This document shows positions 8,723 to 17,030 of a stretch of 64,000 bases of DNA, piece by piece. Under the pieces are notes generated by a model. That model was not told the DNA's origin. It saw only the letters and a list, made by a program, of their open reading frames with translations, and searched no databases. Every line of letters begins with the position of its first letter. Positions within the stretch are counted from its first letter, which is position 1. The DNA comes from Falsiroseomonas sp046052145 (GTDB lineage: Bacteria > Pseudomonadota > Alphaproteobacteria > Acetobacterales > Acetobacteraceae): the NCBI GenBank assembly GCA_046052145.1, contig JBJOMW010000009.1, positions 73,216-137,215 of the forward strand. Direction: 5' to 3'. A program made the position numbers and the translations under genes.

Positions 8723-9585
8723 GCGAAGGTGAGGTCCATCTGGGCTGCGAGCATGCCGTCCTTGTCGGCGACCCAGGCCGGCACCGTGCCCTCTGCGGCG
8801 GCCCCGCCCGCGAGTGTGATGGTGTCGCCGACATAGATCGGGCGCGTGAGGCGGGCGTTGACCGCGGTGAGGCGCCGACCGGGCGCGTTCCGCACGGCGG
8901 CATCGAGCAGCAGATGCATGGTCAGGCCCCCGTTCTGCACGATCTCCGGATAGCCTTCCGTCCCGCGCGTATAGTCGGCGTCGTAATGGATGCGGTGCGC
9001 GTTCCAGGTGACGGCGGAATAGCGGAAGACAAGGCTGTTCGGCAGGTGCTTGCGCTCGGTCCAGGCCGCGTCGGATGGCGCTGGCGTGCCCGCATTGATG
9101 GGGGACGACGTGCCGGGCGGCACGGCCTCGCGGTACACGGCGTCGAATTCATCGACCGCGATCGTCTGCCCGCGCACCTCATAGCTGTGCCGCATGGTCA
9201 GGACGCAGATCGTGCCCGTGCGGGCCTGCTTGGGCTCGATGCCGACGACCTCCGCCCGCTTCACCAGCGGGTCGCCGACGCGAAGCTCGCCCAGAATTTG
9301 GGTGCGTCGCCCCGCACCCATCCGCCGCGGCAAGGGAATGGGCGGCAGCACCACGCCTGGGTTGGGGTGGCCGTCCGGCCCGATATCGGATTGCCGGGCG
9401 CTTTCGCAGCAGAACAGCGCGAACCAATGCGGCGGCAACAGCGCCCCGCGCGGGAAGGCGTCGGGGTCGAGGTCGAGCATCGCGGCGATCCGCCGCAGCA
9501 TCGAGGGCGATACATCGTCCTCGGTCACGCGGATGCGGCCAAGCCATTCCCGCCGCACCGCCTCGACCGCTGTCTGGAAATCCAT
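8719..9585 (-). CDS. FAS1-like/MaoC hydratase (mesaconyl-C4-CoA or itaconyl-CoA hydratase-like)
   Basis: 288 residues with the two-hotdog layout of the FAS1-like dehydratase family, to which mesaconyl-C4-CoA hydratases and HTD2-like proteins belong. The N-terminal half contains MLRRIAAMLDLDPDAF and LPPHWFALFC followed by PLPRRMGAG. The C-terminal half contains FRYSAVTWNAHRIHYDADY, whose NxHRIHYD element is the usual hydratase site (catalytic Asp/His). The start at 9585 has GGAG a few bases upstream. The stop overlaps the CoA-transferase start (ATGA). In the operon it would hydrate the unsaturated acyl-CoA made by the transferase, giving the substrate of the CitE-like lyase. The assignment to mesaconyl versus itaconyl chemistry is inference. 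Confidence 0.87.
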   Translation of the reverse strand: MDFQTAVEAVRREWLGRIRVTEDDVSPSMLRRIAAMLDLDPDAFPRGALLPPHWFALFCCESARQSDIGPDGHPNPGVVLPPIPLPRRMGAGRRTQILGELRVGDPLVKRAEVVGIEPKQARTGTICVLTMRHSYEVRGQTIAVDEFDAVYREAVPPGTSSPINAGTPAPSDAAWTERKHLPNSLVFRYSAVTWNAHRIHYDADYTRGTEGYPEIVQNGGLTMHLLLDAAVRNAPGRRLTAVNARLTRPIYVGDTITLAGGAAAEGTVPAWVADKDGMLAAQMDLTFA

Positions 9586-9591
9586 TCTCGA

Positions 9592-10593
9592 CTACTCCGC
9601 AACAAGCCGCTGCCGGCGAATGAGCGGCGCCCATTGCCTGTTGGCGGCCAGGATCACTTGCCGGAACTCATCCGGCGTATTGGGTGGCGCCGGGTCGGCG
9701 CCCACGCGCTGGAAGCCGGCGATCACGCGTTCGTCCCGCAGCGCCTCGTTCAGCGCGGCAGAGATGCGCGCGATGGCCTCCGGCGGCGTGCCCGTGCGCG
9801 CGGTCAGCCCGAAATAGGAGGAGCCAACGAAGCCCGGCACCGTCTCACCCACGGTCGGCACGCCGGGCCAGTTGTCGCGGCGCGTCGCGCTGGTCAGCGC
9901 CATGGCGCGGATGCTGGGCGCACCGCGCACCGTGTCGCCTTCCGGCAGGCCGAGGCAGCGGGCATGGATGCGGCCGGCCAGCAGGTCGGTCATGGCCTGG
10001 GTGCTCTGGCGGTAGGGCACATGCGTCATGTCGAGCCCAAGCCGCTCGCCCAGATCTTCCATGATCAGATGCGTGATCGCGCCGACGCCGGCCGACGCGT
10101 AGGTGAAGCGCGACGGGTTGGCGCGGATCCACGCGACCAGTTCGGGGAAGGTGTTGGCCGGGATGGAGTTGTGCACCAGCAGCACATTGCTGGTGGAGCA
10201 GAACTGGCCGATCGGCTGGAAGTCACGTTCCCAGCTGAAGGGCACGGCGCGGTAGAGCAGCTCGTTGACGCCGCTATTCGTGCCCATGGTGGCGACCATG
10301 ATGGTGTAGCCATCGGCCGGCGAGCGGACGAGTGCGTCGGCGGCGGTGTTGCCCGCGCCGCCCGGGCGGTTGTCGGCCACCACATGCTGGCCCAGCCGCT
10401 GCTGCATCGCATCGGCGACGAGGCGGCTGACGATGTCGGTCTGCCCGCCTCCGCCGAAGGGAATCAGCAGGCGGATGGATCGCTCCGGGAAGCCGGACTG
10501 CGCGCGGGCAAGGCCGGGGATGGCAAGCACGGCGCCTGCAGCGCCCATCAGTGCTGCGCGTCGCCGGATCGGGCGCGTCGGGTGTTCGGACAT
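9592..10593 (-). CDS. Bug-family TTT substrate-binding protein (second copy)
   Basis: 333-residue periplasmic receptor. A twin-arginine-like signal (RPIRRRAALMGAAGAVLA) ends near ARAQS, and the mature start FPERSIRLLIPFGGGGQTDI matches the Bug family, as do VADNRPGGAGN and SPADGYTIM. The ATG at 10593 is preceded by AGGAGGAAG at ideal spacing, which rules out the longer upstream start. It is the first gene of the operon that continues into the hydratase, CoA transferase and lyase, so its ligand is probably the acid those enzymes degrade. No TctA/TctB membrane genes are nearby. It is divergent from the carboxymuconolactone-decarboxylase-family gene, with 87 bases between the two starts. Confidence 0.92.
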   Translation of the reverse strand: MSEHPTRPIRRRAALMGAAGAVLAIPGLARAQSGFPERSIRLLIPFGGGGQTDIVSRLVADAMQQRLGQHVVADNRPGGAGNTAADALVRSPADGYTIMVATMGTNSGVNELLYRAVPFSWERDFQPIGQFCSTSNVLLVHNSIPANTFPELVAWIRANPSRFTYASAGVGAITHLIMEDLGERLGLDMTHVPYRQSTQAMTDLLAGRIHARCLGLPEGDTVRGAPSIRAMALTSATRRDNWPGVPTVGETVPGFVGSSYFGLTARTGTPPEAIARISAALNEALRDERVIAGFQRVGADPAPPNTPDEFRQVILAANRQWAPLIRRQRLVAE

Positions 10594-10680
10594 TCGCACT
10601 TCCTCCTGCCGCATGTTCTCGCTGGCTTGCCCGAATGGTTGCCGTGATTCATGGTCCTGTCAAAGCGATGGAGGAAACCA

Positions 10681-11229
10681 ATGGCACGGCTGCCTTATCT
10701 CAATCCGACGGATCTTGCGGAGGGGGATCGTGATCTGCTCAAGCGCATGATCACGCTGCACCGCTGCCTGGTGAACAGCCCGGGCATGGCGCGCGCTTTC
10801 AGCGGCCTTGGGCAGTACATCCGCTATGGATCGAAGCTTGATCCGCGGCTGCGCGAATTGGCGATCCTGCAGATCGGCTGGCTTGCGCGCTCGGCCTATG
10901 AGTGGTCGCACCATGTGAAGATCGGGAAGGATTTCGGCGTGACCGATGCCGACATCCGCGCCCTGATCGCCGACACGGCGGGCGAGGCGAACGCGCTGGA
11001 GCCGCTGGCGAAGCTCGTGCTCAAGGGCGCGCGGGAGATCTATGCCGGTGGCATGACAGGCGAGACCTTCGCCGCGCTGCAGGCGCATTTCGACGGGGAG
11101 CGCATGGTGGACCTGACGGTCACCGCCTCCTTCTATTGTGCGGTCGTGCGCACCTTGGCGACGCTGCAGATCGATGTGGAGCCGGAGTACCAGCCCTATC
11201 TCGACGCCTATCCCCTGCCGCAGGGATAG
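10681..11229 (+). CDS. Carboxymuconolactone decarboxylase family protein
   Basis: 182-residue all-helical protein of the CMD/AhpD-like family. The diagnostic stretch is LDPRLRELAILQIGWLARSAYEWSHH, followed by VKIGKDFGVTDADI. The CxxC pair that marks AhpD peroxidase-type members is absent; the histidines of EWSHH take the usual position. The ATG at 10681 has GGAGG eight bases upstream. It is transcribed away from the TTT/CoA-transferase operon and may share its control region. Members of this group often accompany aromatic or carboxylic acid catabolism, but the reaction here cannot be named. Confidence 0.85.
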   Translation: MARLPYLNPTDLAEGDRDLLKRMITLHRCLVNSPGMARAFSGLGQYIRYGSKLDPRLRELAILQIGWLARSAYEWSHHVKIGKDFGVTDADIRALIADTAGEANALEPLAKLVLKGAREIYAGGMTGETFAALQAHFDGERMVDLTVTASFYCAVVRTLATLQIDVEPEYQPYLDAYPLPQG

Positions 11230-11236
11230 GCACTGA

Positions 11237-11263
11237 CGCCCGGCGCGCGATACGCGCCGGGCG
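11237..11263 (+). terminator. Stem-loop after the CMD-family gene
   Basis: A perfect 11-bp GC stem (CGCCCGGCGCG / CGCGCCGGGCG) with a CGATA loop starts 8 bases after the stop at 11229. There is no T tract, so it could be a terminator of the GC-rich T-poor kind or an mRNA-stabilising hairpin. Confidence 0.5.
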
Positions 11264-11396
11264 AATGTGTCGGCGCGCGGGGTGGGGCGCGCTCCGCGCG
11301 ATCCAGTCGCAGGCGATCGCTTGTGCAGCGTCACGTGGGACCGGTCGCCCAGTCGCTGCGCGCTCTGACAGCTATATATGTGGGTACGAAAAGCGG

Positions 11397-11470
11397 TGGC
11401 TGGGGGACCTGGATTCGAACCAAGACTGCCCGAGTCAGAGTCGGGAGTTCTACCGTTAAACTATCCCCCA
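11397..11470 (-). tRNA. tRNA-Gln (anticodon CTG)
   Basis: Complete cloverleaf on the minus strand: acceptor TGGGGGA pairs with TCCCCCA, D-arm GTTTAACGGTAGAAC, anticodon stem CCCGA/TCGGG closing the loop CTCTGAC with anticodon CTG, T-arm CTTGG-TTCGAAT-CCAGG. The discriminator base is G and CCA is encoded. The weak U1-A72 type closing pair is usual for tRNA-Gln. It lies alone between a CMD-family gene and the Ppx/GppA gene. Confidence 0.95.
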
Positions 11471-11645
11471 CCAACCGGTGGTCGCGCCGGAGTTCGGCTG
11501 CGGGCGCGGGGGTTACCACAGGCCCTGGGAGGGGGCAACTGCCCCGCGGTGAGCCGATGCGTGGCATGGCGTGGAAATGCCTTGCCCCCGAAGCCGCATG
11601 GCCGGATCATCACTCTCCGCCGTTGACCGGCGGCACCAGCCGGAC

Positions 11646-12761
11646 ATGCCAGACAACGCCCTTCACCCCGCCGCGCCCAGCGCCGCACCGCGCCAGACCG
11701 AGACGCTCCTGCGGCGTGCGGCTGACTGCGCGTCCGGCCGGGCAGGGGGCGCGGCGCCGGGTTATGCGGCGCTCGACCTCGGCACCAACAACTGTCGCCT
11801 CCTCGTCGCCAGCCCCGTCGCCGGCGGCTTTCGTGTCATCGACAGCTTCAGCCGCATCGTGCGGCTTGGCGAAGGCCTGGGCGCAACCGGCTCCCTGTCG
11901 CCGGCCGGAATGGACCGGGCGCTGGCCGCACTCCAGGCCTGTGCCGAGAAGCTCGGCCGCCGTCCCCTTCGCGGCTTCGAGGCGGTCGCCACCGAGGCCT
12001 GCCGACGCGCCGCCAATGGCCCCGCCTTCCTGGCCCGGGTGGAGGCCGAGACCGGGCTCCGGCTGCGCACCATCTCCGCGCGGGAAGAAGCGGAGCTGGC
12101 GATGGAATCCTGCGCCCCCCTCCTCGACCCCGGCGACCGGCGCGCCCTGCTGTTCGATATCGGCGGCGGCTCGACCGAGATCGCCTGGATGCGCATCCAC
12201 CCCCGGACCGGTGCGCCGGAGCTGATCGGGTATGTCTCCGTGCCGGTCGGCGTCGTCACTCTCTCCGAGCGGGGCGGCCCCTCCTGCTTCACCGAGGCCG
12301 GGTTCCAGGCGGTGGTGGATGAGGTGGCCGAGCGCCTGGCGGCCTTCGACGCGGTGCACCGCATCGCGCAGGAGGTTCGCGCCGGCGGGGTGCGGCTGAT
12401 GGGCACCTCCGGCACGGTAACGACGCTCGCCGGCGTCGCGATGGCCTTGCCGCGCTACCGCCGGCCGCTGGTGGATGGCTGCACCCTGGAGACGGCCGCG
12501 GCCGACCGGGCGCTCGGCGATCTTTTCGCGCTGGGGCGAGAGGGGCTGGCGACGCATCCCTGCGTTGGGCCGGATCGGGTGGAGTTCGTCCTGCCCGGCT
12601 GCGCGGTCTATGCGGCGATCCGCCAAATCTGGCCGGTGCCGCGCCTGACGGTTGCCGATCGCGGGCTGCGGGAGGGGATGCTGCTGCGCCTGATGCGCGC
12701 CGATCGCATGGGGGGGCGGCGCCCCGACCCGCGCCGCGCGGGCTGGCCGCCTGGCCCCTGA
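11646..12761 (+). CDS. Ppx/GppA family phosphatase (exopolyphosphatase / pppGpp phosphohydrolase)
   Basis: 371 residues of the ASKHA-fold Ppx/GppA family, which hydrolyse polyphosphate or pppGpp. The phosphate-binding motifs are YAALDLGTNNCRLLVA near residue 38 and LLFDIGGGSTEIAW in the middle; EAVATEACRRA and GTSGTVTTLAGV are also family typical. The short form, without the C-terminal HD domain, is common in alphaproteobacteria. The start is set at the ATG at 11646 giving MPDNALHP; other in-frame ATGs upstream are possible. The C-terminus ends 17 bases before rlmE, so the two are probably co-transcribed, a pairing often seen in this group. Confidence 0.88.
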   Translation: MPDNALHPAAPSAAPRQTETLLRRAADCASGRAGGAAPGYAALDLGTNNCRLLVASPVAGGFRVIDSFSRIVRLGEGLGATGSLSPAGMDRALAALQACAEKLGRRPLRGFEAVATEACRRAANGPAFLARVEAETGLRLRTISAREEAELAMESCAPLLDPGDRRALLFDIGGGSTEIAWMRIHPRTGAPELIGYVSVPVGVVTLSERGGPSCFTEAGFQAVVDEVAERLAAFDAVHRIAQEVRAGGVRLMGTSGTVTTLAGVAMALPRYRRPLVDGCTLETAAADRALGDLFALGREGLATHPCVGPDRVEFVLPGCAVYAAIRQIWPVPRLTVADRGLREGMLLRLMRADRMGGRRPDPRRAGWPPGP

Positions 12762-12778
12762 TCCCCCATACCGGGCCG

Positions 12779-13453
12779 ATGACCAAGCCCCCGACCAGCG
12801 GGAACCGCCAGCTCTCGACCCGGCTGCGCACGGCCAAGAAGCGCAGCCCGCAGAGCCAGCGCTGGCTCGAGCGCCAGCTGAACGACCCCTATGTCGCCGC
12901 GGCCAGGGCTGCCGGCTATCGCTCCCGCGCGGCCTTCAAGCTGGTCGAGCTGGACGAGAAATTTCATCTGTTGAAGCCCGGGGCGCGGGTGGTGGACCTC
13001 GGCTGCGCGCCGGGGGGGTGGATCCAGGTGGCACTGCGCAAGCTGGGCGAGCGGGGCGCGGTGGTCGGGCTCGACCTGCTGCCGGTGGACCCGATCGCGG
13101 GGGCCACCATCCTGCAGGGCGATTTCCAGGACGCCGAGGTGGAGCGGAGCGTCGAGGCAGAACTGGGCGGAAGGGCCGATCTGGTGCTGTCGGACATGGC
13201 GCCCAACACCACCGGCCATGCGGCGACCGACCATCTGCGGATCATGGGGCTTGCGGAGCTCGCGCTGGATTTCGCGCTGCGCGTGCTGGCGCCGGGCGGC
13301 GGCTTCGTGGCCAAGGTGTTCCAGGGCGGGTCCGAGAAGGTCTTTCTCGAAACCTTGAAGGCCCGCTTCGCGACGGTTCGGCACGCCAAGCCCCCGGCCA
13401 GCCGCAAGGACAGTGCCGAGCTCTACGTGGTGGCCACCGGCTTCCGGGGATAG
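12779..13453 (+). CDS. rlmE: 23S rRNA (uridine-2'-O-)-methyltransferase RlmE
   Basis: 224-residue FtsJ/RrmJ-type enzyme that methylates the 2'-O of U2552 in the A-loop of 23S rRNA in the assembled large subunit. The SAM site is VVDLGCAPGGWIQVAL. The catalytic K-D-K set is visible as RSRAAFKLVELDEKF (Lys), LSDMAPNTTGH (Asp) and GGGFVAKVFQGG (Lys). The N-terminal basic extension (TRLRTAKKRSPQSQRWLERQ) is typical of alphaproteobacterial members. It follows the Ppx/GppA gene closely. Confidence 0.95.
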   Translation: MTKPPTSGNRQLSTRLRTAKKRSPQSQRWLERQLNDPYVAAARAAGYRSRAAFKLVELDEKFHLLKPGARVVDLGCAPGGWIQVALRKLGERGAVVGLDLLPVDPIAGATILQGDFQDAEVERSVEAELGGRADLVLSDMAPNTTGHAATDHLRIMGLAELALDFALRVLAPGGGFVAKVFQGGSEKVFLETLKARFATVRHAKPPASRKDSAELYVVATGFRG

Positions 13454-13799
13454 AGCCCCGGACTCTCCCTCCCGCCCACCCGCCGCCGTCTGACTGATGC
13501 GGTGGGGCCTGTGAATCACGAGGACATCGGGGAGCGTTTCACGTCGCCCCTTCCGCTCGCCCCGACCCCCATGGTCCAAGGGGGAAAGCCGTGCGACAAG
13601 GGCTTGCCTTTGTGAACGAAACGGCAACATGGGGTGGCTAGACCAAGCCGCATGGGAAATGCAACAGCGGAACCGTGTGGCAGTGATGGTGTTTCCTTGA
13701 GTGTGGCAACACTACATCTTGTTGTGGTGGGCGGATCGGGGCAAAATCTCCGTCATGGGGGAGTCGCCCCGGTCACCGGGGCTGATTGAGGGGGTAGTC
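13454..13799 (+). promoter_or_regulatory. Upstream region of the nrd operon with one NrdR-box-like site
   Basis: 346 bases without a gene. At 13709-13724 the sequence ACACTACATCTTGTTG matches 12 of 16 positions of the NrdR box consensus (acaCwAtATaTwGtgt), the site by which NrdR represses ribonucleotide reductase genes. NrdR boxes normally come in pairs about three helical turns apart, and I could not find a convincing second box. No clear -35/-10 pair was identified. Confidence 0.4.
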
Positions 13800-15656
13800 G
13801 TGTTCGACGCAGTCCAGCTTGAAGGGCACAGCCAGGTCAGGATCGACCGCTCGCGCGACGCGCTGCTGACGGATTTCGGCAAGGCGACGCTCGACGACCG
13901 CTATCTGCTGCCAGGCGAGTCCTACCAGGACCTGTTCGCACGCGTGGCGTCGGCCTATGGCGACGACGCGGCGCATGCGCAGCGCATCTATGACTACATC
14001 TCGCGGCTTTGGTTCATGCCCGCGACGCCGGTGCTCTCGAATGGCGGCACGACGCGCGGCCTGCCGATCTCCTGCTTCCTCAATGAGGCGAATGACAGCC
14101 TCGATGGCATTGTCGGCCTCTGGAACGAGAATGTGTGGCTGGCTGCCAAGGGCGGCGGCATCGGCTCCTACTGGGGCAATCTGCGCGGCATCGGCGAGAA
14201 GGTCGGCCGCAACGGCAAGACCTCTGGCGTCATCCCCTTCATCCGGGTGATGGACAGCCTGACGCTCGCGATCTCCCAGGGTTCGCTGCGCCGCGGCTCG
14301 GCCGCCTGCTACCTGCCGGTGAACCACCCCGAGATCGAGGAATTCCTCGAGATGCGTCGCCCGACCGGCGGCGACCCGAACCGCAAGGCGCTGAACCTTC
14401 ACCACGGCGTGCTGATCCCCGACGCCTTCATGCGCGCGGTCGAGGCCGATGAGGAATGGCCGCTGGTTTCGCCGAAGGACGGCGCGCTGATGCGCAAGGT
14501 CTCCGCGCGCAGCCTCTGGATCCGCATCCTGACGGCGCGGATCGAGACCGGCGAGCCCTACATCATCTATTCCGACCATGTGAACCGGAACCGGCCGGAG
14601 CACCACAAGCTGGCGGGGCTTGAGGTGAAGACCTCGAACCTCTGCTCTGAGATCACGCTGCCGACCGGCATCGACCAGCACGGGCAGGAGCGGACGGCGG
14701 TCTGCTGCCTATCCTCGCTGAACCTCGAGACCTGGTTCGAGTGGAACAAGGATCCGAACTTCATCCCCGATGTGATGCGGTTCCTGGACAACGTCCTGCA
14801 GAGCTTCATCGACACCGCCCCCGACAGCATGGCGCGCGCGAAGTACAGCGCGATGCGCGAACGCAGCGTCGGCCTTGGCGTGATGGGCTTCCACAGCTTC
14901 CTGCAGGCCAACAAGGTCCCCTTCGAGAGCGTCGTCGCGAAGGTGTGGAACAAGAAGATGTTCAAGCACATCCGCGAGCAGGCCGACGTTGCCTCGCGCG
15001 TGCTGGCGGAGGAGCGCGGGCCCTGCCCGGATGCCGCCGAATACGGCTTCATGGAGCGCTTCTCGAACAAGATCGCGATCGCGCCGACGGCGTCCATCTC
15101 GATCATCTGCGGCGGCGCGAGCCCTGGCATCGAGCCGATCGCGGCGAACGTCTATAACCACAAGACCCTCTCGGGCTCCTACATCGTGCGCAACCCCTAC
15201 CTGAAGAAGGTTCTGGCTGAGCACGGGCAGGATAATGACGAGACCTGGACCTCCATCACCGTCCGAAAGGGCTCGGTGCAGCATCTGGAGTGCCTGACGG
15301 AGCAGGAGAAGGCCGTCTTCCGCACCGCCTTCGAACTCGACCAGCGCTGGGTGGTGGAGCATTCGGCGGATCGCACGCCCTATATCTGCCAGTCGCAGTC
15401 GGTGAACCTCTTCCTGCCGGCCAATGTCCACAAGCGCGACCTGCACCAGATCCACATGATGGCGTGGAAGAAGGGCGTGAAGTCGCTCTACTACTGCCGC
15501 AGCCTCTCCATCCAGCGCGCGGATGCGATCAGCGAGAAGGTGGTCGGCCAGTCCGACGTGATGACGGCGCATAAGGACGAGGCGCAGCCCTCGCTGAACC
15601 TGGTCTCGCCGCAGGCGAACTCCACCAATTACGAGGAGTGCCTGGCATGCCAGTGA
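13800..15656 (+). CDS. nrdA: Class I ribonucleotide reductase, alpha subunit, lacking the ATP cone
   Basis: 618-residue catalytic subunit that reduces ribonucleotides to deoxyribonucleotides. The active site is intact: Cys92 in PISCFLNE, Asn280-Leu-Cys282-Ser-Glu284 in TSNLCSEI, the second redox Cys302 in AVCCLSSLNL, the radical-transfer tyrosine pair in KSLYYCRS, and the C-terminal shuttle cysteines in ECLACQ. The N-terminus (FDAVQLEGHSQVRID) goes straight into the barrel, so the ATP-cone that gives dATP inhibition in E. coli NrdA is missing. The GTG at 13800 is chosen for the GAGGGGG ribosome site just upstream; an earlier in-frame ATG adds a tail unlike the family. It overlaps a small unknown gene and then nrdB. 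Confidence 0.95.
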   Translation: MFDAVQLEGHSQVRIDRSRDALLTDFGKATLDDRYLLPGESYQDLFARVASAYGDDAAHAQRIYDYISRLWFMPATPVLSNGGTTRGLPISCFLNEANDSLDGIVGLWNENVWLAAKGGGIGSYWGNLRGIGEKVGRNGKTSGVIPFIRVMDSLTLAISQGSLRRGSAACYLPVNHPEIEEFLEMRRPTGGDPNRKALNLHHGVLIPDAFMRAVEADEEWPLVSPKDGALMRKVSARSLWIRILTARIETGEPYIIYSDHVNRNRPEHHKLAGLEVKTSNLCSEITLPTGIDQHGQERTAVCCLSSLNLETWFEWNKDPNFIPDVMRFLDNVLQSFIDTAPDSMARAKYSAMRERSVGLGVMGFHSFLQANKVPFESVVAKVWNKKMFKHIREQADVASRVLAEERGPCPDAAEYGFMERFSNKIAIAPTASISIICGGASPGIEPIAANVYNHKTLSGSYIVRNPYLKKVLAEHGQDNDETWTSITVRKGSVQHLECLTEQEKAVFRTAFELDQRWVVEHSADRTPYICQSQSVNLFLPANVHKRDLHQIHMMAWKKGVKSLYYCRSLSIQRADAISEKVVGQSDVMTAHKDEAQPSLNLVSPQANSTNYEECLACQ

Positions 15657-15847
15657 CCGAGCCGATGATGCCCGAGGCGGCGGGACAGATCGCTGCCCGC
15701 CGCGCCCATATCGCGCGCCAGCTCGACCTGATGATCGATGCGCGCGGGCCGGTGGCGGAGGTGCGCCGCCTCATCGCCGATCTCGACGCCATTTCCGCCG
15801 ATCTCGCGCATGTCCTGCGCGAGCCTGACACCACCACCCGGCGCTGA
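15647..15847 (+). CDS. Small unknown protein between nrdA and nrdB
   Basis: 66 residues starting at the ATG at 15647, which overlaps the last ten bases of nrdA and has GAGGAG upstream. The sequence is predicted helical, with an amphipathic stretch IAARRAHIARQLDLMIDA and VRRLIADLDAISADLAHVL, and looks like a small helical hairpin. I know no named family. Its overlap with nrdA and position 51 bases before nrdB suggest co-expression. Either a regulator or accessory of the reductase, or a chance open frame, is possible; the ribosome site and helix periodicity favour a real gene. Confidence 0.6.
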   Translation: MPVTEPMMPEAAGQIAARRAHIARQLDLMIDARGPVAEVRRLIADLDAISADLAHVLREPDTTTRR

Positions 15848-15898
15848 CCGCGCCGGCCCCCCCCCTAACGACCACTTCGCGAACCACAAGAGAGCACC

Positions 15899-16954
15899 AT
15901 GCCGGACGACGCGCTCCCCCGCGACGAACTTCCGATCAAGTTCGACCTGCTGACCGCCAACCCGGTCTATAAGCCCTTCCGCTATCCTTGGGCCTATGAG
16001 GCGTGGCTGCAGCAGCAGCGCATCCACTGGCTGCCGGAGGAAGTGCCGCTCGCGGATGACGTGAAGGACTGGCAGAAGAACCTCTCGGCCACCGAGCGCA
16101 ACCTGCTCACCCAGATCTTCCGCTTCTTCACCCAGGCGGATGTCGAGGTGAACAACTGCTACATGAAGCAGTACAGCCAGGTCTTTAAGCCGACCGAAGT
16201 GCTGATGATGATGTCGTCCTTCTCGAACACCGAGACGATCCACATCGCTGCCTACTCGCATCTTCTTGATACCATCGGCATGCCGGAGATCGAGTACACG
16301 GCATTCCTGAAGTACAAGGAGATGAAGGACAAGTACGACTACATGCACTCCTTCTCGGTCGAGAATAAGACCGAGATCGCGAAGACGCTGGCCGCCTTCG
16401 GCGCCTTCACCGAGGGCCTGCAGCTCTTCGCCTCCTTCGCCATCCTCATGAACTTCCCGCGCTTCAACAAGATGAAGGGCATGGGGCAGATCGTCTCCTG
16501 GTCGGTGCGGGACGAAACCCTGCACTGCCTGTCCGTGATCCGGCTGTTCCGCACCTTCGTCCAGGAAAACCCGGAGATCTGGACCGAGGAGCTGCGGCGC
16601 GACCTGTACCTGATCTGCTCCACCATCGTGGACCACGAGGACGCCTTCATCGACCTCGCCTTCGAGCTCGGTGGCGTGCAGGGCCTCGATGCGGCCCAGA
16701 CCAAGCAGTACATCCGTTTCATCGCCGATCGCCGCCTGCAGCAGTTGGGTCTCGAGCCGCTCTACAAGATCGAGAAGAACCCGCTGCCCTGGCTCGACGA
16801 GATGCTGAACGCGGTCGAGCACACCAACTTCTTCGAGAACCGCGCGACCGAGTACTCCAAGGCCTCGACGGCGGGCTCGTGGGAGGAAGCCTTCGCGGAT
16901 TCCACCTTCACCACCGCCCAGCCCGAGGGCGAACTCGCCGTCGGACGTCACTAA
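15899..16954 (+). CDS. nrdB: Class I ribonucleotide reductase, beta subunit
   Basis: 351-residue ferritin-like subunit that houses the diiron-tyrosyl radical cofactor. The ligand set can be read: Asp81 in FFTQADVEV, Glu112 and His115 in TETIHIAAY, Glu172 in AFTEGLQLF, Glu206 and His209 in RDETLHCLS. Tyr119, seven residues after Glu112, takes the place of the E. coli radical Tyr122, so this is a tyrosyl-radical (class Ia-like) subunit and not a Tyr-less class Ic form. The C-terminal tail ends GELAVGRH. It is the last gene of the nrd operon, followed 10 bases later by a strong stem-loop. Confidence 0.95.
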   Translation: MPDDALPRDELPIKFDLLTANPVYKPFRYPWAYEAWLQQQRIHWLPEEVPLADDVKDWQKNLSATERNLLTQIFRFFTQADVEVNNCYMKQYSQVFKPTEVLMMMSSFSNTETIHIAAYSHLLDTIGMPEIEYTAFLKYKEMKDKYDYMHSFSVENKTEIAKTLAAFGAFTEGLQLFASFAILMNFPRFNKMKGMGQIVSWSVRDETLHCLSVIRLFRTFVQENPEIWTEELRRDLYLICSTIVDHEDAFIDLAFELGGVQGLDAAQTKQYIRFIADRRLQQLGLEPLYKIEKNPLPWLDEMLNAVEHTNFFENRATEYSKASTAGSWEEAFADSTFTTAQPEGELAVGRH

Positions 16955-16963
16955 GCCTGAGAT

Positions 16964-16995
16964 TCCATGCGGCGGGCACGCGCCCGCCGCATGGA
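16964..16995 (+). terminator. 14-bp perfect stem-loop after nrdB
   Basis: TCCATGCGGCGGGC pairs perfectly with GCCCGCCGCATGGA around a four-base ACGC loop, ten bases after the nrdB stop. No T tract follows. This is the strongest simple hairpin in the window and probably ends or protects the nrd transcript. Confidence 0.6.
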
Positions 16996-17030
16996 CGCGG
17001 CCGCACGGGCCGCCTATCTCCTGCCGCATC

